Source: Jiangella endophytica
GTDB taxonomy: Bacteria > Actinomycetota > Actinomycetes > Jiangellales > Jiangellaceae
Direction of reading: 5' to 3'
DNA length: 64,000 nucleotides
Assembly: GCF_003427025.1 (NCBI RefSeq)
Contig: NZ_QVAI01000002.1
Location: 310,001-374,000, forward strand
The notes under the pieces are model-generated. The model saw only the letters and a list, made by a program, of their open reading frames with translations, did not search any database and was not told where the DNA came from. Below are positions 1 to 8,821 of the stretch, piece by piece (the first letter of the stretch is position 1; each line of letters begins with the position of its first letter). A program made the translations under genes and the position numbers.

Positions 1-1
1 C

Positions 2-628
2 CCCGAGGACGTGACCCCAGCGCTCGACAAGGCCACTCTTCGATCGGCCTCCACCGGCTGGCGCGACGACCCCGACACCGGCGTCTCCTACGCCCGGGGC
101 ATCGCCGACGGCCTCACCCGGCGCATCGAGAAGGTCAGCATCACCGTGCCCGAATCGGTCACGCTGTCCAGCCGAACCGGCTCCTTCCCGCTGACCGTCA
201 CCAACGAGCTGACCGAGGCCGTCGACGTCCGGCTCGAGGTGCGCTCCGAGAACCCCGACCGGCTGCGCGTCTCCGAGGTCGAGACGCAGGAGATGGGCCC
301 GGGCGAGCAGAAGCTGGTCGAGGTGACGGCGCAGGCCGCCACCAACGGCCGGGTGCCGATCGAGGTGCAGCTCACCACCAACGACGGCCGGCCCATCGGC
401 AACCCGGTGGCCACCGTCGTCAACGCCACCGAGTACGGCACCGTCGGCTGGGTCATCGTGGGCGGCGCCGGCGCGCTGTTCCTCGCCGCGATCGTCCGCC
501 GGACGATGCGCAGCCGCCGGCCGCGCCGGCGCCGCCGTCGCGGCACCGAGCCGCCCGACCCCGCCACTCAGAGCATCTTCGACCATCTCCCCGCGGAGGC
601 GAGGCCGACCCAGGAGGCGGCGCGGTGA
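2..628 (+). CDS. DUF6049-family membrane protein, C-terminal part (5' end outside window)
   Basis: The reading frame is open from base 2 and ends at TGA 626-628, so only the last ~208 residues are present. The visible part is an extracytoplasmic beta-rich region, then one membrane helix (about 25 residues around nt 430-495), then a very arginine-rich cytoplasmic tail. This matches the C-terminal end of the large DUF6049 secreted/membrane proteins encoded just upstream of murJ in actinobacteria (Rv3909-like position). The stop overlaps the GTG start of murJ by four bases, which suggests translational coupling. Its function is not established; context suggests cell-envelope assembly. The family call rests on position and topology more than on a diagnostic motif. 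Confidence 0.72.
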   Translation, partial: PEDVTPALDKATLRSASTGWRDDPDTGVSYARGIADGLTRRIEKVSITVPESVTLSSRTGSFPLTVTNELTEAVDVRLEVRSENPDRLRVSEVETQEMGPGEQKLVEVTAQAATNGRVPIEVQLTTNDGRPIGNPVATVVNATEYGTVGWVIVGGAGALFLAAIVRRTMRSRRPRRRRRRGTEPPDPATQSIFDHLPAEARPTQEAAR

Positions 629-3600
629 CGGCCACTCAAGAGCCGCCCCGCAGCTCCGGCCTGCTGGGCTCCAGCGCCATCATGGCCGCCGGGACGGTCG
701 TCTCGCGGCTCACCGGCTTCGCCCGCGCCGCCGTCATCGCGGCGGCCATCGGCCTGACCGCGGCCACGGCCGACGTGTTCAACGTGCCGAACGTGCTGCC
801 GAACATGATCTACATCCTGGTCGGCGGCGGGGTGCTGAACTCCGTCCTCGTCCCGGTGCTGGTGCGGGCCATCAAGAACGATGCCGACGGCGGCCAGGCG
901 TTCTCGCAGCGGCTGTTCAGCCTGGCCGTGGCGGTGCTCGGGCTCGCGACGCTGCTGGCGGTGCTGGCCGCGCCCTGGCTGATGCAGTTGATCGTCGACG
1001 ACCGCTATCTCGATCCGGACATGCGGCCGTACTTCGACAACATGGTCATGTTCGCCCGGTTCTGTCTGCCGCAGATCTTCTTCTACGGGCTGTACGTGCT
1101 CATCGGCCAGATGCTCAACGCCAAGGGCCGGTTCGGCCCGATGATGTGGTCGCCGATCCTCAACAACATCGTGGCCATCGCGGTGTTCGGGGTGTTCCTC
1201 TTCGTTTACGGCACGCAGGGGTTCCAGCCGTTCACCACGACGCAGACGCTGCTGCTGGGCCTGGGCTCCACGATCGGTGTGCTGGCGCAGGCGGTCGTGC
1301 TGATCCCGGTGCTGCGGCGCACCGGCTTCTCGCTGCGATTCCGCACCGACTGGCGTGGCCAAGGGCTCGGCGAGTCGGTGCGGCTGGGCCTGTGGACCGT
1401 CGCCTTCGTCGTGGTCAACCAGCTCGCCTACCTGGTGGTCGTGAAGGTCGCGTCCGGCGCCAGCAGCGTCAGCGCGGGCGAGGCCGGCGCCGGCTACTCG
1501 GTGTACGCGAACGCCATGCTGATCATGATGGTGCCGCACTCCATCATCACGGTGTCGCTGGCCACGGCGCTGCTGCCGCGGCTGTCCGACCTCGCCGCCG
1601 ACGGCAACCTCGACGACGTCCGAGAGAAGCTGGTCTCGGCACTGCGCATGTGCCTGGCGGTGATCATCCCGCTCGGCGCGCTGATGGCGGCGCTGGCGTT
1701 CCCGCTGACCGCGTTGATCTTCGACTACGGATCCGCGGGCGGGCAGACCGGACGGCTGGCGCTGACGCTGATCCTGCTGATGCCGGGACTGGTCGGGTTC
1801 ACCGTCCACTACCTCGTACTGCGCGGCTTCTACGCGCTACAGGACACCAAGACGCCGTTCTACACGCAGATCTGGGTGTCCGCGGTCATCATGATCGGTG
1901 CCGTCGCGGTCGCCGTCGCCGCGCCGGGCCCTCAGTACGTCACCATGGCGCTGGCCGCCGGCTACAGCCTCGCTTACCTCGTCGGCGCCACCGTCGGGGC
2001 TGTCCGGCTGCAGCACCGCATCGGCGCGCTCGGCAGCGGCCAACTGGTCCAGCACGTCATCCGGCTGCTCATCCACTCGGCCATCGCCGCCGGGCTGGCC
2101 TGGCTGGTGTGGCGCGGCTGGACCGGCCTGGGCATCAGCGACGCGCTGCCGGCTCTGCTCGCGCGGGCACTCGAGCTGCTCATCGGCGGGACCGTGGGCG
2201 TCGTGACGTTCATCGGCCTGGCCTACGCGTTCCGGGTCCCCGAGATCCGCAGCGCCGTCGCGATGGTGCTGAACCGGCTGCGCGGCGGCGGCCGGCCGTC
2301 GACCGCCGTCGACCCCGGCGACCTGCTCGAGGACACCGCCGAGTACCACATCCCGGTCGAGACCGGCACGCTCAGCATCTTCCGCCGTCCCGTCGACCCC
2401 GACATGACGTCGGAGTTCTTCCTCGACGAGACCCTGCCCGGCGTGCCGAGCTTCTTCGACACCCACGCCGGCGGCTACCGCGACCGCGCGGGCGTGGGCG
2501 GCGCGGCCGCCGTCGGCCTCGACGCGGCCCGCGAGGGCGCGCGGGTGGTCCAGCCGCTGCCCGGCACCCGGCCGGGAACGCCGCCGGGGCCGCCACCCGG
2601 TCCGCGTACGCCCGCCCCTGGGCAGCGGCGCACGGTCGCCGGGCGGTACCGGTTCGAGCGGCTGCTGCAGGACGCCGACGGCATCCAGTCCTGGCAGGCG
2701 GTCGACGACGTCCTGCGGCGGGCGGTGTTCGTCCAGGCCATCGCGCTGGACGACCTGCGCGCCCCCGGGTTCGCCACCGCGGCGCGGGTGTCGTCCACCG
2801 TCTCCGACCCGCGGTTCCTGCGCGTCCTCGACGTCGGCAGCGACGACGATGTCGCCTACGTCGTGCGTGAATGGACGCCGGGACAGAGCCTGGCCGCACT
2901 GCTGGCGCACGCCGGTGCGTTCCACCCGGAGCAGGCTGCCGCCGTCGGGCGCGAGGTCGCCGAGGCCATGGCCACCGCGCACGCCCAGGGGCTGGCGCAC
3001 CGCCACCTCGACCCCACGCTGGTGTTCGTCACGGCCGACGGCTCGGTGAAGATCGCCGGCCTGGAGACGGAGTACGCACTGCGCGGGCCGGCCCAGACAC
3101 CGTGTGCGCCCACCGACCCGTCCCACCCGCACCCGTCCGAGCTGGACGCCATCGGCATCGGCGGCGTGCTCTACTCCGCGCTGACCGCGCGTTGGCCCAT
3201 CGGCACGCCCGGCGGGCTGCCGCCGGCGCCGCTCATCGACGGCCGGCTCGCCTCGCCCCGCCAGGTCCGCCCCGGCGTGCCGCGGCAGCTCGACGCCGTC
3301 ACCGACCGCGCCATCGGCCACGCCCGCCGACACCATGCCACGCCGCTGGTCACCCCGCTGGAGGTCGCGACCGAACTGGCCAACGGCGCGCGCAACCACC
3401 AACGTGCCGTCGTCGCCGACGAAGCCGTCGTCGCGGCGCCGCCCGCGCTGCTGGACGAGCCCGGTCCGCCGCCGCCCAGCCGCGTCGAGCAGCTGCGGGA
3501 ACGGCGCAAGTCCGGCCGCACCGCCCGGTTGCTCGGCGTCATGGCGGCGATGCTGCTGCTGGTGGGCTCCACGCTGGTGGGCCTGCAGCTGCTGCTCGGC

Positions 3601-4146
3601 GCCATCGACGACGCCGGCGACGACGACTCCTCCTCGACCTCCACACCCGGCGTCTCCGAGACCACCCCGGCCGGCGAGACCCCGGCCGCCGAACCGACGC
3701 CCATCGCGGCCGCCGGCGCGACCGACTACGACCCCGCCGGGAACGACGAGGAGAACCCGAGCGACGTCGGCAACGTCATCGACGGCGACCCCGACAGCAC
3801 GTGGACCACGGTCAACTACTACGACCCGCTCGAGGACCAGAAGGCCGGCGTCGGCGTCTACCTCGACCTGGGACAGGCGGTGTCCGTGCGCGAGGTCCGG
3901 CTGGCCCTGATCAACGCCGGTGCGACCTTCGAGCTTCGGGTCGCACCCGACGATGCCACGCAGGCGCCCGGCGATCTCGACGGCTGGACCACCATCGACA
4001 CCGTCGAGGACACTGAGCAGAATGTCACCCGCACACTTGACGAGGCCGTGAGCACTCGGTATCTCCTCGTGTGGTTCACTCAGTTGCCTCTTGCCGACGA
4101 TGGCAACTACCGGAGCGGAATAGCCGAAGCGGAGGTGCTCGGGTGA
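625..4146 (+). CDS. murJ: MurJ lipid II flippase fused to a pseudokinase and a C-terminal discoidin-like domain
   Basis: A 1173-aa protein with a MviN/MurJ domain (about residues 1-545, some 14 hydrophobic helices) that flips lipid II across the membrane for peptidoglycan synthesis. A kinase-like domain follows (about 670-930). Its catalytic loop reads AHRHLDP instead of HRDLKP, so the HRD aspartate is missing and it should be a pseudokinase. Then come a single membrane helix (about 968-992), a Thr/Pro/Asp-rich linker and an extracellular galactose-binding/discoidin-like domain (about 1033-1170, with a DGDPDSTW motif). This is the Rv3910 architecture and length (about 1184 aa in M. tuberculosis). 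There the phosphorylated pseudokinase recruits the FHA protein FhaA. The GTG start overlaps the upstream stop. The stop in turn overlaps the sigma-factor GTG, so murJ sits in a coupled operon. Confidence 0.95.
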   Translation: MTATQEPPRSSGLLGSSAIMAAGTVVSRLTGFARAAVIAAAIGLTAATADVFNVPNVLPNMIYILVGGGVLNSVLVPVLVRAIKNDADGGQAFSQRLFSLAVAVLGLATLLAVLAAPWLMQLIVDDRYLDPDMRPYFDNMVMFARFCLPQIFFYGLYVLIGQMLNAKGRFGPMMWSPILNNIVAIAVFGVFLFVYGTQGFQPFTTTQTLLLGLGSTIGVLAQAVVLIPVLRRTGFSLRFRTDWRGQGLGESVRLGLWTVAFVVVNQLAYLVVVKVASGASSVSAGEAGAGYSVYANAMLIMMVPHSIITVSLATALLPRLSDLAADGNLDDVREKLVSALRMCLAVIIPLGALMAALAFPLTALIFDYGSAGGQTGRLALTLILLMPGLVGFTVHYLVLRGFYALQDTKTPFYTQIWVSAVIMIGAVAVAVAAPGPQYVTMALAAGYSLAYLVGATVGAVRLQHRIGALGSGQLVQHVIRLLIHSAIAAGLAWLVWRGWTGLGISDALPALLARALELLIGGTVGVVTFIGLAYAFRVPEIRSAVAMVLNRLRGGGRPSTAVDPGDLLEDTAEYHIPVETGTLSIFRRPVDPDMTSEFFLDETLPGVPSFFDTHAGGYRDRAGVGGAAAVGLDAAREGARVVQPLPGTRPGTPPGPPPGPRTPAPGQRRTVAGRYRFERLLQDADGIQSWQAVDDVLRRAVFVQAIALDDLRAPGFATAARVSSTVSDPRFLRVLDVGSDDDVAYVVREWTPGQSLAALLAHAGAFHPEQAAAVGREVAEAMATAHAQGLAHRHLDPTLVFVTADGSVKIAGLETEYALRGPAQTPCAPTDPSHPHPSELDAIGIGGVLYSALTARWPIGTPGGLPPAPLIDGRLASPRQVRPGVPRQLDAVTDRAIGHARRHHATPLVTPLEVATELANGARNHQRAVVADEAVVAAPPALLDEPGPPPPSRVEQLRERRKSGRTARLLGVMAAMLLLVGSTLVGLQLLLGAIDDAGDDDSSSTSTPGVSETTPAGETPAAEPTPIAAAGATDYDPAGNDEENPSDVGNVIDGDPDSTWTTVNYYDPLEDQKAGVGVYLDLGQAVSVREVRLALINAGATFELRVAPDDATQAPGDLDGWTTIDTVEDTEQNVTRTLDEAVSTRYLLVWFTQLPLADDGNYRSGIAEAEVLG

Positions 4147-4808
4147 CGCAGTCCGCGCCCGGTCCCCGGGTGCCCGACGAGGAACTGCTGCGCCAGCACG
4201 TCGACGGCGATCCCGAAGCGTTCGGCGAGCTGGTCAGGCGCCACCAGGACCGCATGTGGGCGGTGGCCCTGCGCACCCTCGGCGACCCGCACGACGCCGC
4301 CGACGCGCTGCAGGACGCCATGATCAACGCGTTCCGGCGGGCCGCGTCGTTCCGGTCCGAGTCGGCGGTGACCACCTGGCTGCACCGCATCGTCGTCAAC
4401 GCCTGCCTCGACCGCGTCCGGCACGCCGCCGCGCGACCCGCCGACCCCGTGGCCTTCGACGGCACCGAGATCCCCGGGGTCGCGCCCGCCACGGAGCCGT
4501 CCAGCGACCCCGCCGAGCGGACCGCCCTGCGGGTCGACCTCGAGCAGGCGCTCGCCTCGCTCCCCGCCGATCAGCGGCTGCCGCTGATCCTCGTCGACGT
4601 CGAGGGCTTCCCGGTCGCCGAGGCGGCCGAGCTGCTCGGCCTCCCGGTCGGCACCATCAAGAGCCGCTGTGCCCGGGCCCGCGCCAAGCTGGTCCCTCTG
4701 CTGGCCCCCGGCCGGCTGAGTACCACGGGCAACGCGACGGGGAACCAAGGCGCCGGTGGCGACGTCCCATTTGAGACGCCGCGTGGAACAGGAGGTGAGC
4801 ATCGGTGA
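4143..4808 (+). CDS. sigM: ECF sigma factor, SigM-like
   Basis: A 221-aa sigma-70 family protein of ECF type. Region 2 is visible as RHQDRMWAVALRTL...DAADALQDAMINAFR, and region 4 carries the helix-turn-helix LPVGTIKSRCARARAKL. The GTG start at 4143 overlaps the murJ stop by four bases. A longer upstream reading frame exists but would run deep into murJ. The stop overlaps the start of the zinc anti-sigma gene, the normal arrangement of an ECF sigma with its own regulator. The place between murJ and trxB matches mycobacterial sigM. It probably directs extracytoplasmic or redox-responsive transcription, including the candidate promoter before trxB (5634-5660). Confidence 0.92.
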   Translation: MTQSAPGPRVPDEELLRQHVDGDPEAFGELVRRHQDRMWAVALRTLGDPHDAADALQDAMINAFRRAASFRSESAVTTWLHRIVVNACLDRVRHAAARPADPVAFDGTEIPGVAPATEPSSDPAERTALRVDLEQALASLPADQRLPLILVDVEGFPVAEAAELLGLPVGTIKSRCARARAKLVPLLAPGRLSTTGNATGNQGAGGDVPFETPRGTGGEHR

Positions 4809-5623
4809 CCGCTACCGGGGCCCATCCGCCTACCCACCTGCTGGCTGAACTCGCCGAAGGCGTCCTCGACGACGCCCAGGCGCGCGAGGTCCAGGCCCAC
4901 GTCGATCAGTGCCTCACCTGCCGGGCCACCCTCGACGATCTCGCCCAGGTCACGGTCGCGCTGCGCGGCCTGCCCGCCGAGTTGCCGGTGCCCGAGTTCG
5001 TGGCCGCGCGCATCTCGCATGCGCTGGCGGCCGAGCGCGCATCCGGCGCCGACGGTGCTGTTCCCGTGGCCGACGCCGAGGGCGGCACCGTCGCCTGGTT
5101 CCGGCGCCGGCTGCCCCAGGGCATCGCCGCCGCCGCGAGCGTCGCCGTCCTCGGCCTGGCCGGCTACGTCGCCGTCGATGGCGGCGGCGGCGACGACTCC
5201 AGCGCCGGTGACGCCGCGGCCGCCGGTGCTCAGGAGGCCGGCGCCAGCGACACCGGCACCGGGTTCGGCTCGTCCTCGGACGGCTCCCGGATCGGACCCC
5301 CGAGCGCGCCGATGTACGACGCCGACCCCTCGGACACCCCGACTGCCAACGCGGAGCAGGCGACGCCCATCGACCCCACCCGGCTGACCGCCGCCGTCGA
5401 AGACGTCGTCCAGGGCAGCGCGAAACCCGCCGGGACGGACACCTGCGGCGACCCCCTCGCCGAGGAACTGGGCCTGCCGGTGCTCGGCACCACCATGGTC
5501 GGCGCCGGTGTGCTCGTGGTCCTCGAAGACGCCACCACCTACGACGGATGGCTGATCAACACCTGCGGCTCGACGTCCAACGAGTCGATGGGACCGCAGG
5601 TCGAGGTCCCGAAGAGCGAGTGA
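4805..5623 (+). CDS. zinc-binding anti-sigma factor with one membrane helix
   Basis: A 272-aa protein. The N-terminal cytoplasmic part has the zinc anti-sigma signature H-x3-C-x2-C (His32, Cys36, Cys39 in HVDQCLTC), the hallmark of ZAS proteins that bind an ECF sigma region 2/4. A membrane helix lies at about residues 103-121. The outer part is Ser/Asp/Thr-rich, with a short C-terminal domain containing two cysteines (TDTCGDP and INTCGS). The GTG start overlaps the sigma-factor stop by four bases, so the two are almost certainly co-translated partners. Release is probably redox- or envelope-stress-controlled. The paired extracytoplasmic cysteines could act as a sensor, but that is inference. 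Confidence 0.88.
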   Translation: MTATGAHPPTHLLAELAEGVLDDAQAREVQAHVDQCLTCRATLDDLAQVTVALRGLPAELPVPEFVAARISHALAAERASGADGAVPVADAEGGTVAWFRRRLPQGIAAAASVAVLGLAGYVAVDGGGGDDSSAGDAAAAGAQEAGASDTGTGFGSSSDGSRIGPPSAPMYDADPSDTPTANAEQATPIDPTRLTAAVEDVVQGSAKPAGTDTCGDPLAEELGLPVLGTTMVGAGVLVVLEDATTYDGWLINTCGSTSNESMGPQVEVPKSE

Positions 5624-5633
5624 ACGACGCGCC

Positions 5634-5660
5634 GGGAATGCCGACCGCCTAGGATCCGTT
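5634..5660 (+). promoter_or_regulatory. candidate ECF-type promoter upstream of trxB
   Basis: GGGAAT (5634-5639) and CGTT (5657-5660) are separated by 17 bases. ECF promoters typically read GGAAC, N16-18, CGTT/CGTC. The pair lies in the 77-base gap between the anti-sigma gene and trxB, immediately downstream of the ECF sigma pair. The -35 element ends in T rather than C. Autogenous control of trxBA by this sigma is an inference. Confidence 0.55.
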
Positions 5661-5700
5661 GGGGCAGATGAACCAACGCGACGCTAGGGAAGGCACAGGC

Positions 5701-6672
5701 GTGACCGACATCCGTGACCTGATCATCATCGGTTCCGGGCCGGCCGGATACACGGCCGCTGTGTACGCTGCCCGGGCGCGGCTCGAGCCGCTGCTCATCG
5801 AGGGCGAGGTCAGCTGGGGCGGCGCCCTGATGAACACCACCGAGGTCGAGAACTACCCCGGTTTCCGCGACGGCATCCTGGGCCCCGCTCTGATGGAGGA
5901 GATGCGCGCCCAGGCCGAGCGGTTCGGGGCGCAGATCCTCACCCGCGACGTCGTCGAGGCCGACCTCACCGGCACGGTGAAGTCGGTCACCGACAGCGAG
6001 GGCAACGTCCACCGCGCCCGCGCCGTCATCGTCGCCACCGGTTCGCGCTACCGCGAGATCGGGCTGACGAACGAGAAGCGGCTCTCCGGACACGGTGTCT
6101 CGTGGTGCGCCACCTGTGACGGCTTCTTCTTCCGCGACCAGGACATCGCCGTCGTCGGTGGTGGCGACTCCGCCATGGAGGAGGCCACGTTCCTCACGCG
6201 GTTCGCGCGGAAGGTCTACGTGATCCACCGCCGCGACTCCCTGCGCGCGTCGAAGGTCATGCAGGAGCGGGCCCTCGGCAACGACAAGATCGAGTTCGTG
6301 TGGAACACCGAGGTGGTCGACGTCCTCGGCGACGAGAAGGTGGCCGGCCTGCGGCTGCGCGACACCGTCACCGGCGCCGAGCGTGAGCTGGCCGTCACCG
6401 GCCTGTTCATCGCCATCGGCCACGACCCCCGGTCGGAGCTGTTCAAGGGTCAGCTTCGTCTCGACGACGAGGGCTACGTGCTGGTCGACGCCCCCACCAC
6501 GAAGACCGAGCTGGCCGGCGTCTTCGCCGCCGGCGACGTCGTCGACCACATCTACCGTCAGGCCATCACGGCAGCCGGCACCGGTTGCCAGGCCGCCCTC
6601 GACGCCGAGCGGTACCTCGCCGACCTCGAGGCCGCCGACCACGCCGCCAAGCCCGAGCTCGCCGTCCGCTGA
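5701..6672 (+). CDS. trxB: thioredoxin reductase
   Basis: A 323-aa NADPH- and FAD-dependent thioredoxin reductase. The FAD-binding motif GSGPAG is at residues 11-16 and the redox dithiol Cys136-x-x-Cys139 lies in CATCDG. The NADPH-binding motif is GGGDSAMEE, and the C-terminal FAD motif is [10 protein letters not shown]. Length is normal for the low-molecular-weight class. I chose GTG 5701 because it gives the usual short N-terminus before the first beta strand; a longer frame from ATG 5659 would overlap the candidate promoter. It is followed after 47 bases by trxA, its substrate, and probably forms a trxBA operon. Confidence 0.96.
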   Translation: MTDIRDLIIIGSGPAGYTAAVYAARARLEPLLIEGEVSWGGALMNTTEVENYPGFRDGILGPALMEEMRAQAERFGAQILTRDVVEADLTGTVKSVTDSEGNVHRARAVIVATGSRYREIGLTNEKRLSGHGVSWCATCDGFFFRDQDIAVVGGGDSAMEEATFLTRFARKVYVIHRRDSLRASKVMQERALGNDKIEFVWNTEVVDVLGDEKVAGLRLRDTVTGAERELAVTGLFIAIGHDPRSELFKGQLRLDDEGYVLVDAPTTKTELAGVFAAGDVVDHIYRQAITAAGTGCQAALDAERYLADLEAADHAAKPELAVR

Positions 6673-6719
6673 CGCCGGGTTCCGTCACCAGAGAAACGCC
6701 CACCATCGAGGAGTCACAC

Positions 6720-7043
6720 ATGGGCAACATCCAGCACGTCACCACCGCCGACTTCGACGCGAAGGTCCTGCAGAGCGACAAGCCCGTTCTCGTCGACTTC
6801 TGGGCCGAGTGGTGCGGGCCGTGCCGCATGATCGCCCCGGTCCTGGAGGAGATCGCCGCCTCGCAGGACAAGCTCGAGATCGTCAAGCTCAACGTCGACG
6901 AGAACCCGGAGATCGCGGCCAGCTACCGCATCACCTCGATCCCGGCCCTCAACGTCTACTCCGGCGGTCAGGTCGTCAAGCAGATCGTCGGCGCCAAGCC
7001 GAAGGCCGCTCTGCTCAACGACCTCTCCGACTACGTCGGCTGA
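6720..7043 (+). CDS. trxA: thioredoxin
   Basis: A 107-aa canonical thioredoxin with the active site WCGPC at Cys32 and Cys35, preceded by DFWAEW. The cis-proline region TSIPALNVY and the C-terminal helix are complete. ATG 6720 has a GAGGAG ribosome-binding site about seven bases upstream. It is reduced by the TrxB encoded just before it and serves as the general cytosolic disulfide reductant. A strong hairpin follows the stop. In related actinobacteria the next gene would be cwlM, but here cwlM is about 39 kb away. Confidence 0.97.
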   Translation: MGNIQHVTTADFDAKVLQSDKPVLVDFWAEWCGPCRMIAPVLEEIAASQDKLEIVKLNVDENPEIAASYRITSIPALNVYSGGQVVKQIVGAKPKAALLNDLSDYVG

Positions 7044-7076
7044 CGCCCTCGCGGCGACCACGCGGCAGCACCCGGC

Positions 7077-7110
7077 GCCCGCCGGCGGACCCACGGTCCG
7101 CCCGGCGGGC
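7077..7110 (+). terminator. terminator hairpin after trxA
   Basis: The left arm (7077-7091, starting GCCCGCCGG) is the near-perfect reverse complement of 7095-7110, with one extra C in the right arm and a three-base loop. It starts 33 bases after the trxA stop. No long U-tract follows (GTCGTCGTGTTTCC), which is common for actinobacterial terminators. Confidence 0.75.
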
Positions 7111-8123
7111 GTCGTCGTGTTTCCTTGGCCGCCGGTCAGGCCCGGCCCCGTCGGCGCGACCGGCCCAGTCGCCATCCGGCCCTGCTTCGTGGCGTTCTGT
7201 TCGCGACGCGGCGTTCACCGCTGGTCCGGCACGGCCGTCGCGCGCACCTCTCTCGCTTCCCTCGGCCCGCCTGCCGCGCTTCGTCCTCGCGGATGTGGCG
7301 ACGTCACCGTGGTGGTCGGCTCGCCCATCCCGGCCTTTTCGCCGCTTTCGATGAGCGAGCCCGTATGAGGCTCTGCACTCCGGTTCGCGGTCGGGTTGCG
7401 CGCTGGTTCGCCGGAGCCCGCGGCGTTCACCCGGGGCCGCACGTCGGCAGTCCGCTGCCGCCCCTTCACTGAGTAGCCGGGGAGACGGGCCAGCACGAGG
7501 CGTCCTGCTGCATCACGAGGCACGCATGCCTGATGGAGCGGGAGAACGCCTGGCGTCGTACGCGATCCCGAGCACACCGCCGCCCCGCCACCCACGCGTC
7601 CGCTCCACGCGAGGCCGACGCGACGCCGACGGCGAGCCCGCGCGTCGCCCACGGCTTGCCACCGTTGCGCCAACCCGGGCCGTCGAGCACCTCTCTCCGG
7701 TCCGGCGCAGGAGCCGCCGGGGCCGATCCCCCCGGCGCCCGGCGATCGGCCCCGGCGCCGCCCGCCCAAGGCCGACGCGACCCTTCACAACGCGGCTGAG
7801 CGACCCCGTCAGCTCACCAGAAATGATCACGGCCGCCAGAACGCCACATCGGCCGAATGCCGCCCGCCCTCATCCATCCGGACGAAAAATCAATCGGACA
7901 TAACCGTCACAATCGCCGTAAAAACACGTTGTATGGCGTACTAGTTTGCTCCGGACCTCTTGCCCCTGGGACCGAAACCGACATTGAATGGCGTATCCGC
8001 AGAAACGAACCGCTCCGTTTGCCGAGCGCCGAGTTCTCCCGGATCATCTCGTCACGGAAGTCCTTGCTCGGACACCTACCGTGTCAGTGACCGGGGCTCT
8101 GGGACGTCAGGCGAGAGGTGTAC
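7111..8123. other. 1.0 kb region with no convincing gene
   Basis: Several overlapping frames are open on both strands because of the high GC content. None has a ribosome-binding site plus consistent codon bias. From about 7830 the base composition becomes clearly richer in A and T, and short similar strings TATGGCGTAC (from about 7933) and AATGGCGTAT (from about 7986) occur. This part probably contains the promoter region for the gene at 8124. I see no RNA gene. Confidence 0.5.
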
Positions 8124-8612
8124 ATGGAATACAGAGACGATTTGGTGAACGCCGAGAACGCCGCCGTCGAGGCCTACACCTCGATGGCGGTTCGGCAGAC
8201 CAAGCTGCTGCTGCTCGGCATCGGCACGATGATCGCCTCGATCGTGGGCATCATCCTGGCCGCGCTGGCGACGCTCGCTGACCTGGCGGGCGTGGCCAGT
8301 CTCCATGCGGCCTTCCTTCCGGTGGCGGTCATCGGCCTCGCCTGTGGCGGGGTCGACTTCATCGCCCGGCGCCGGGACAACGACTACGTCGCGGGATGGG
8401 CGACGGTCGTGGGCCAGGGCGCGCTCACGGCGGCCGGCGCCATTGCGCTACTCGGTTGGTTCTCAGCGGACCTCTGGGTGTTCGGAGTGGGCCTGGTCAT
8501 CGGAATTGTAACCAGTTCGATCTTGGTCAAGTATCCCGAATGGGAAACCGAGGCGGAAAGGCTCGAACGGTTTGTCCGAGTTCCCGATGACGGTGAGGAC
8601 GATTTCTTCTGA
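8124..8612 (+). CDS. small four-helix membrane protein, unknown function
   Basis: A 162-aa protein with a charged N-terminal helix (residues 1-25) and four hydrophobic stretches (about 27-50, 57-75, 88-107 and 113-132). It ends in an acidic tail (DDGEDDFF). The ATG at 8124 is preferred over an in-frame GTG at 8118 because GAGAGG lies five bases upstream of it. I recognise no family motif. It stands alone between a long non-coding stretch and a strong hairpin (8659-8686), so it is probably a single-gene transcript. Whether it belongs with the downstream FtsK-like cluster cannot be told from the sequence. Confidence 0.75.
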   Translation: MEYRDDLVNAENAAVEAYTSMAVRQTKLLLLGIGTMIASIVGIILAALATLADLAGVASLHAAFLPVAVIGLACGGVDFIARRRDNDYVAGWATVVGQGALTAAGAIALLGWFSADLWVFGVGLVIGIVTSSILVKYPEWETEAERLERFVRVPDDGEDDFF

Positions 8613-8658
8613 CCGTCGTCCGTTCGGATGACCCCCTGATCGACCCTCGAGCACCTCT

Positions 8659-8686
8659 GCCGGCCGACACCCCGGAGTCGGCCGGC
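8659..8686 (+). terminator. terminator hairpin
   Basis: GCCGGCCGAC (8659-8668) and GTCGGCCGGC (8677-8686) form a perfect 10-bp stem with an 8-base loop, 46 bases after the stop of the small membrane protein. It separates that gene from the FtsK-like cluster. Confidence 0.75.
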
Positions 8687-8821
8687 CGCGTCGTTCCCGG
8701 CGCACCCCGCCGCTGATCCCGTCCCACAGCCCGTTCGCACAGAACCTCGCCCTTCCCAGTCACAAACCGGCCATCCCGCGCACCTTCTCAAGGGACAGGC
8801 ACCTCGACAGGAAGGGCAGGC

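Noticed and set aside
568-3402. Long minus-strand open frames opposite murJ
   Set aside because: Their products are Arg/Gln/His-rich, have no ribosome-binding sites and mirror the third-position GC of murJ; they are antisense shadows.
7125-7903. Several 70-180-codon frames in the trxA downstream gap
   Set aside because: Overlapping in both strands, Arg/Pro/Ser-rich, no start signals and no motif; consistent with GC-driven open frames.
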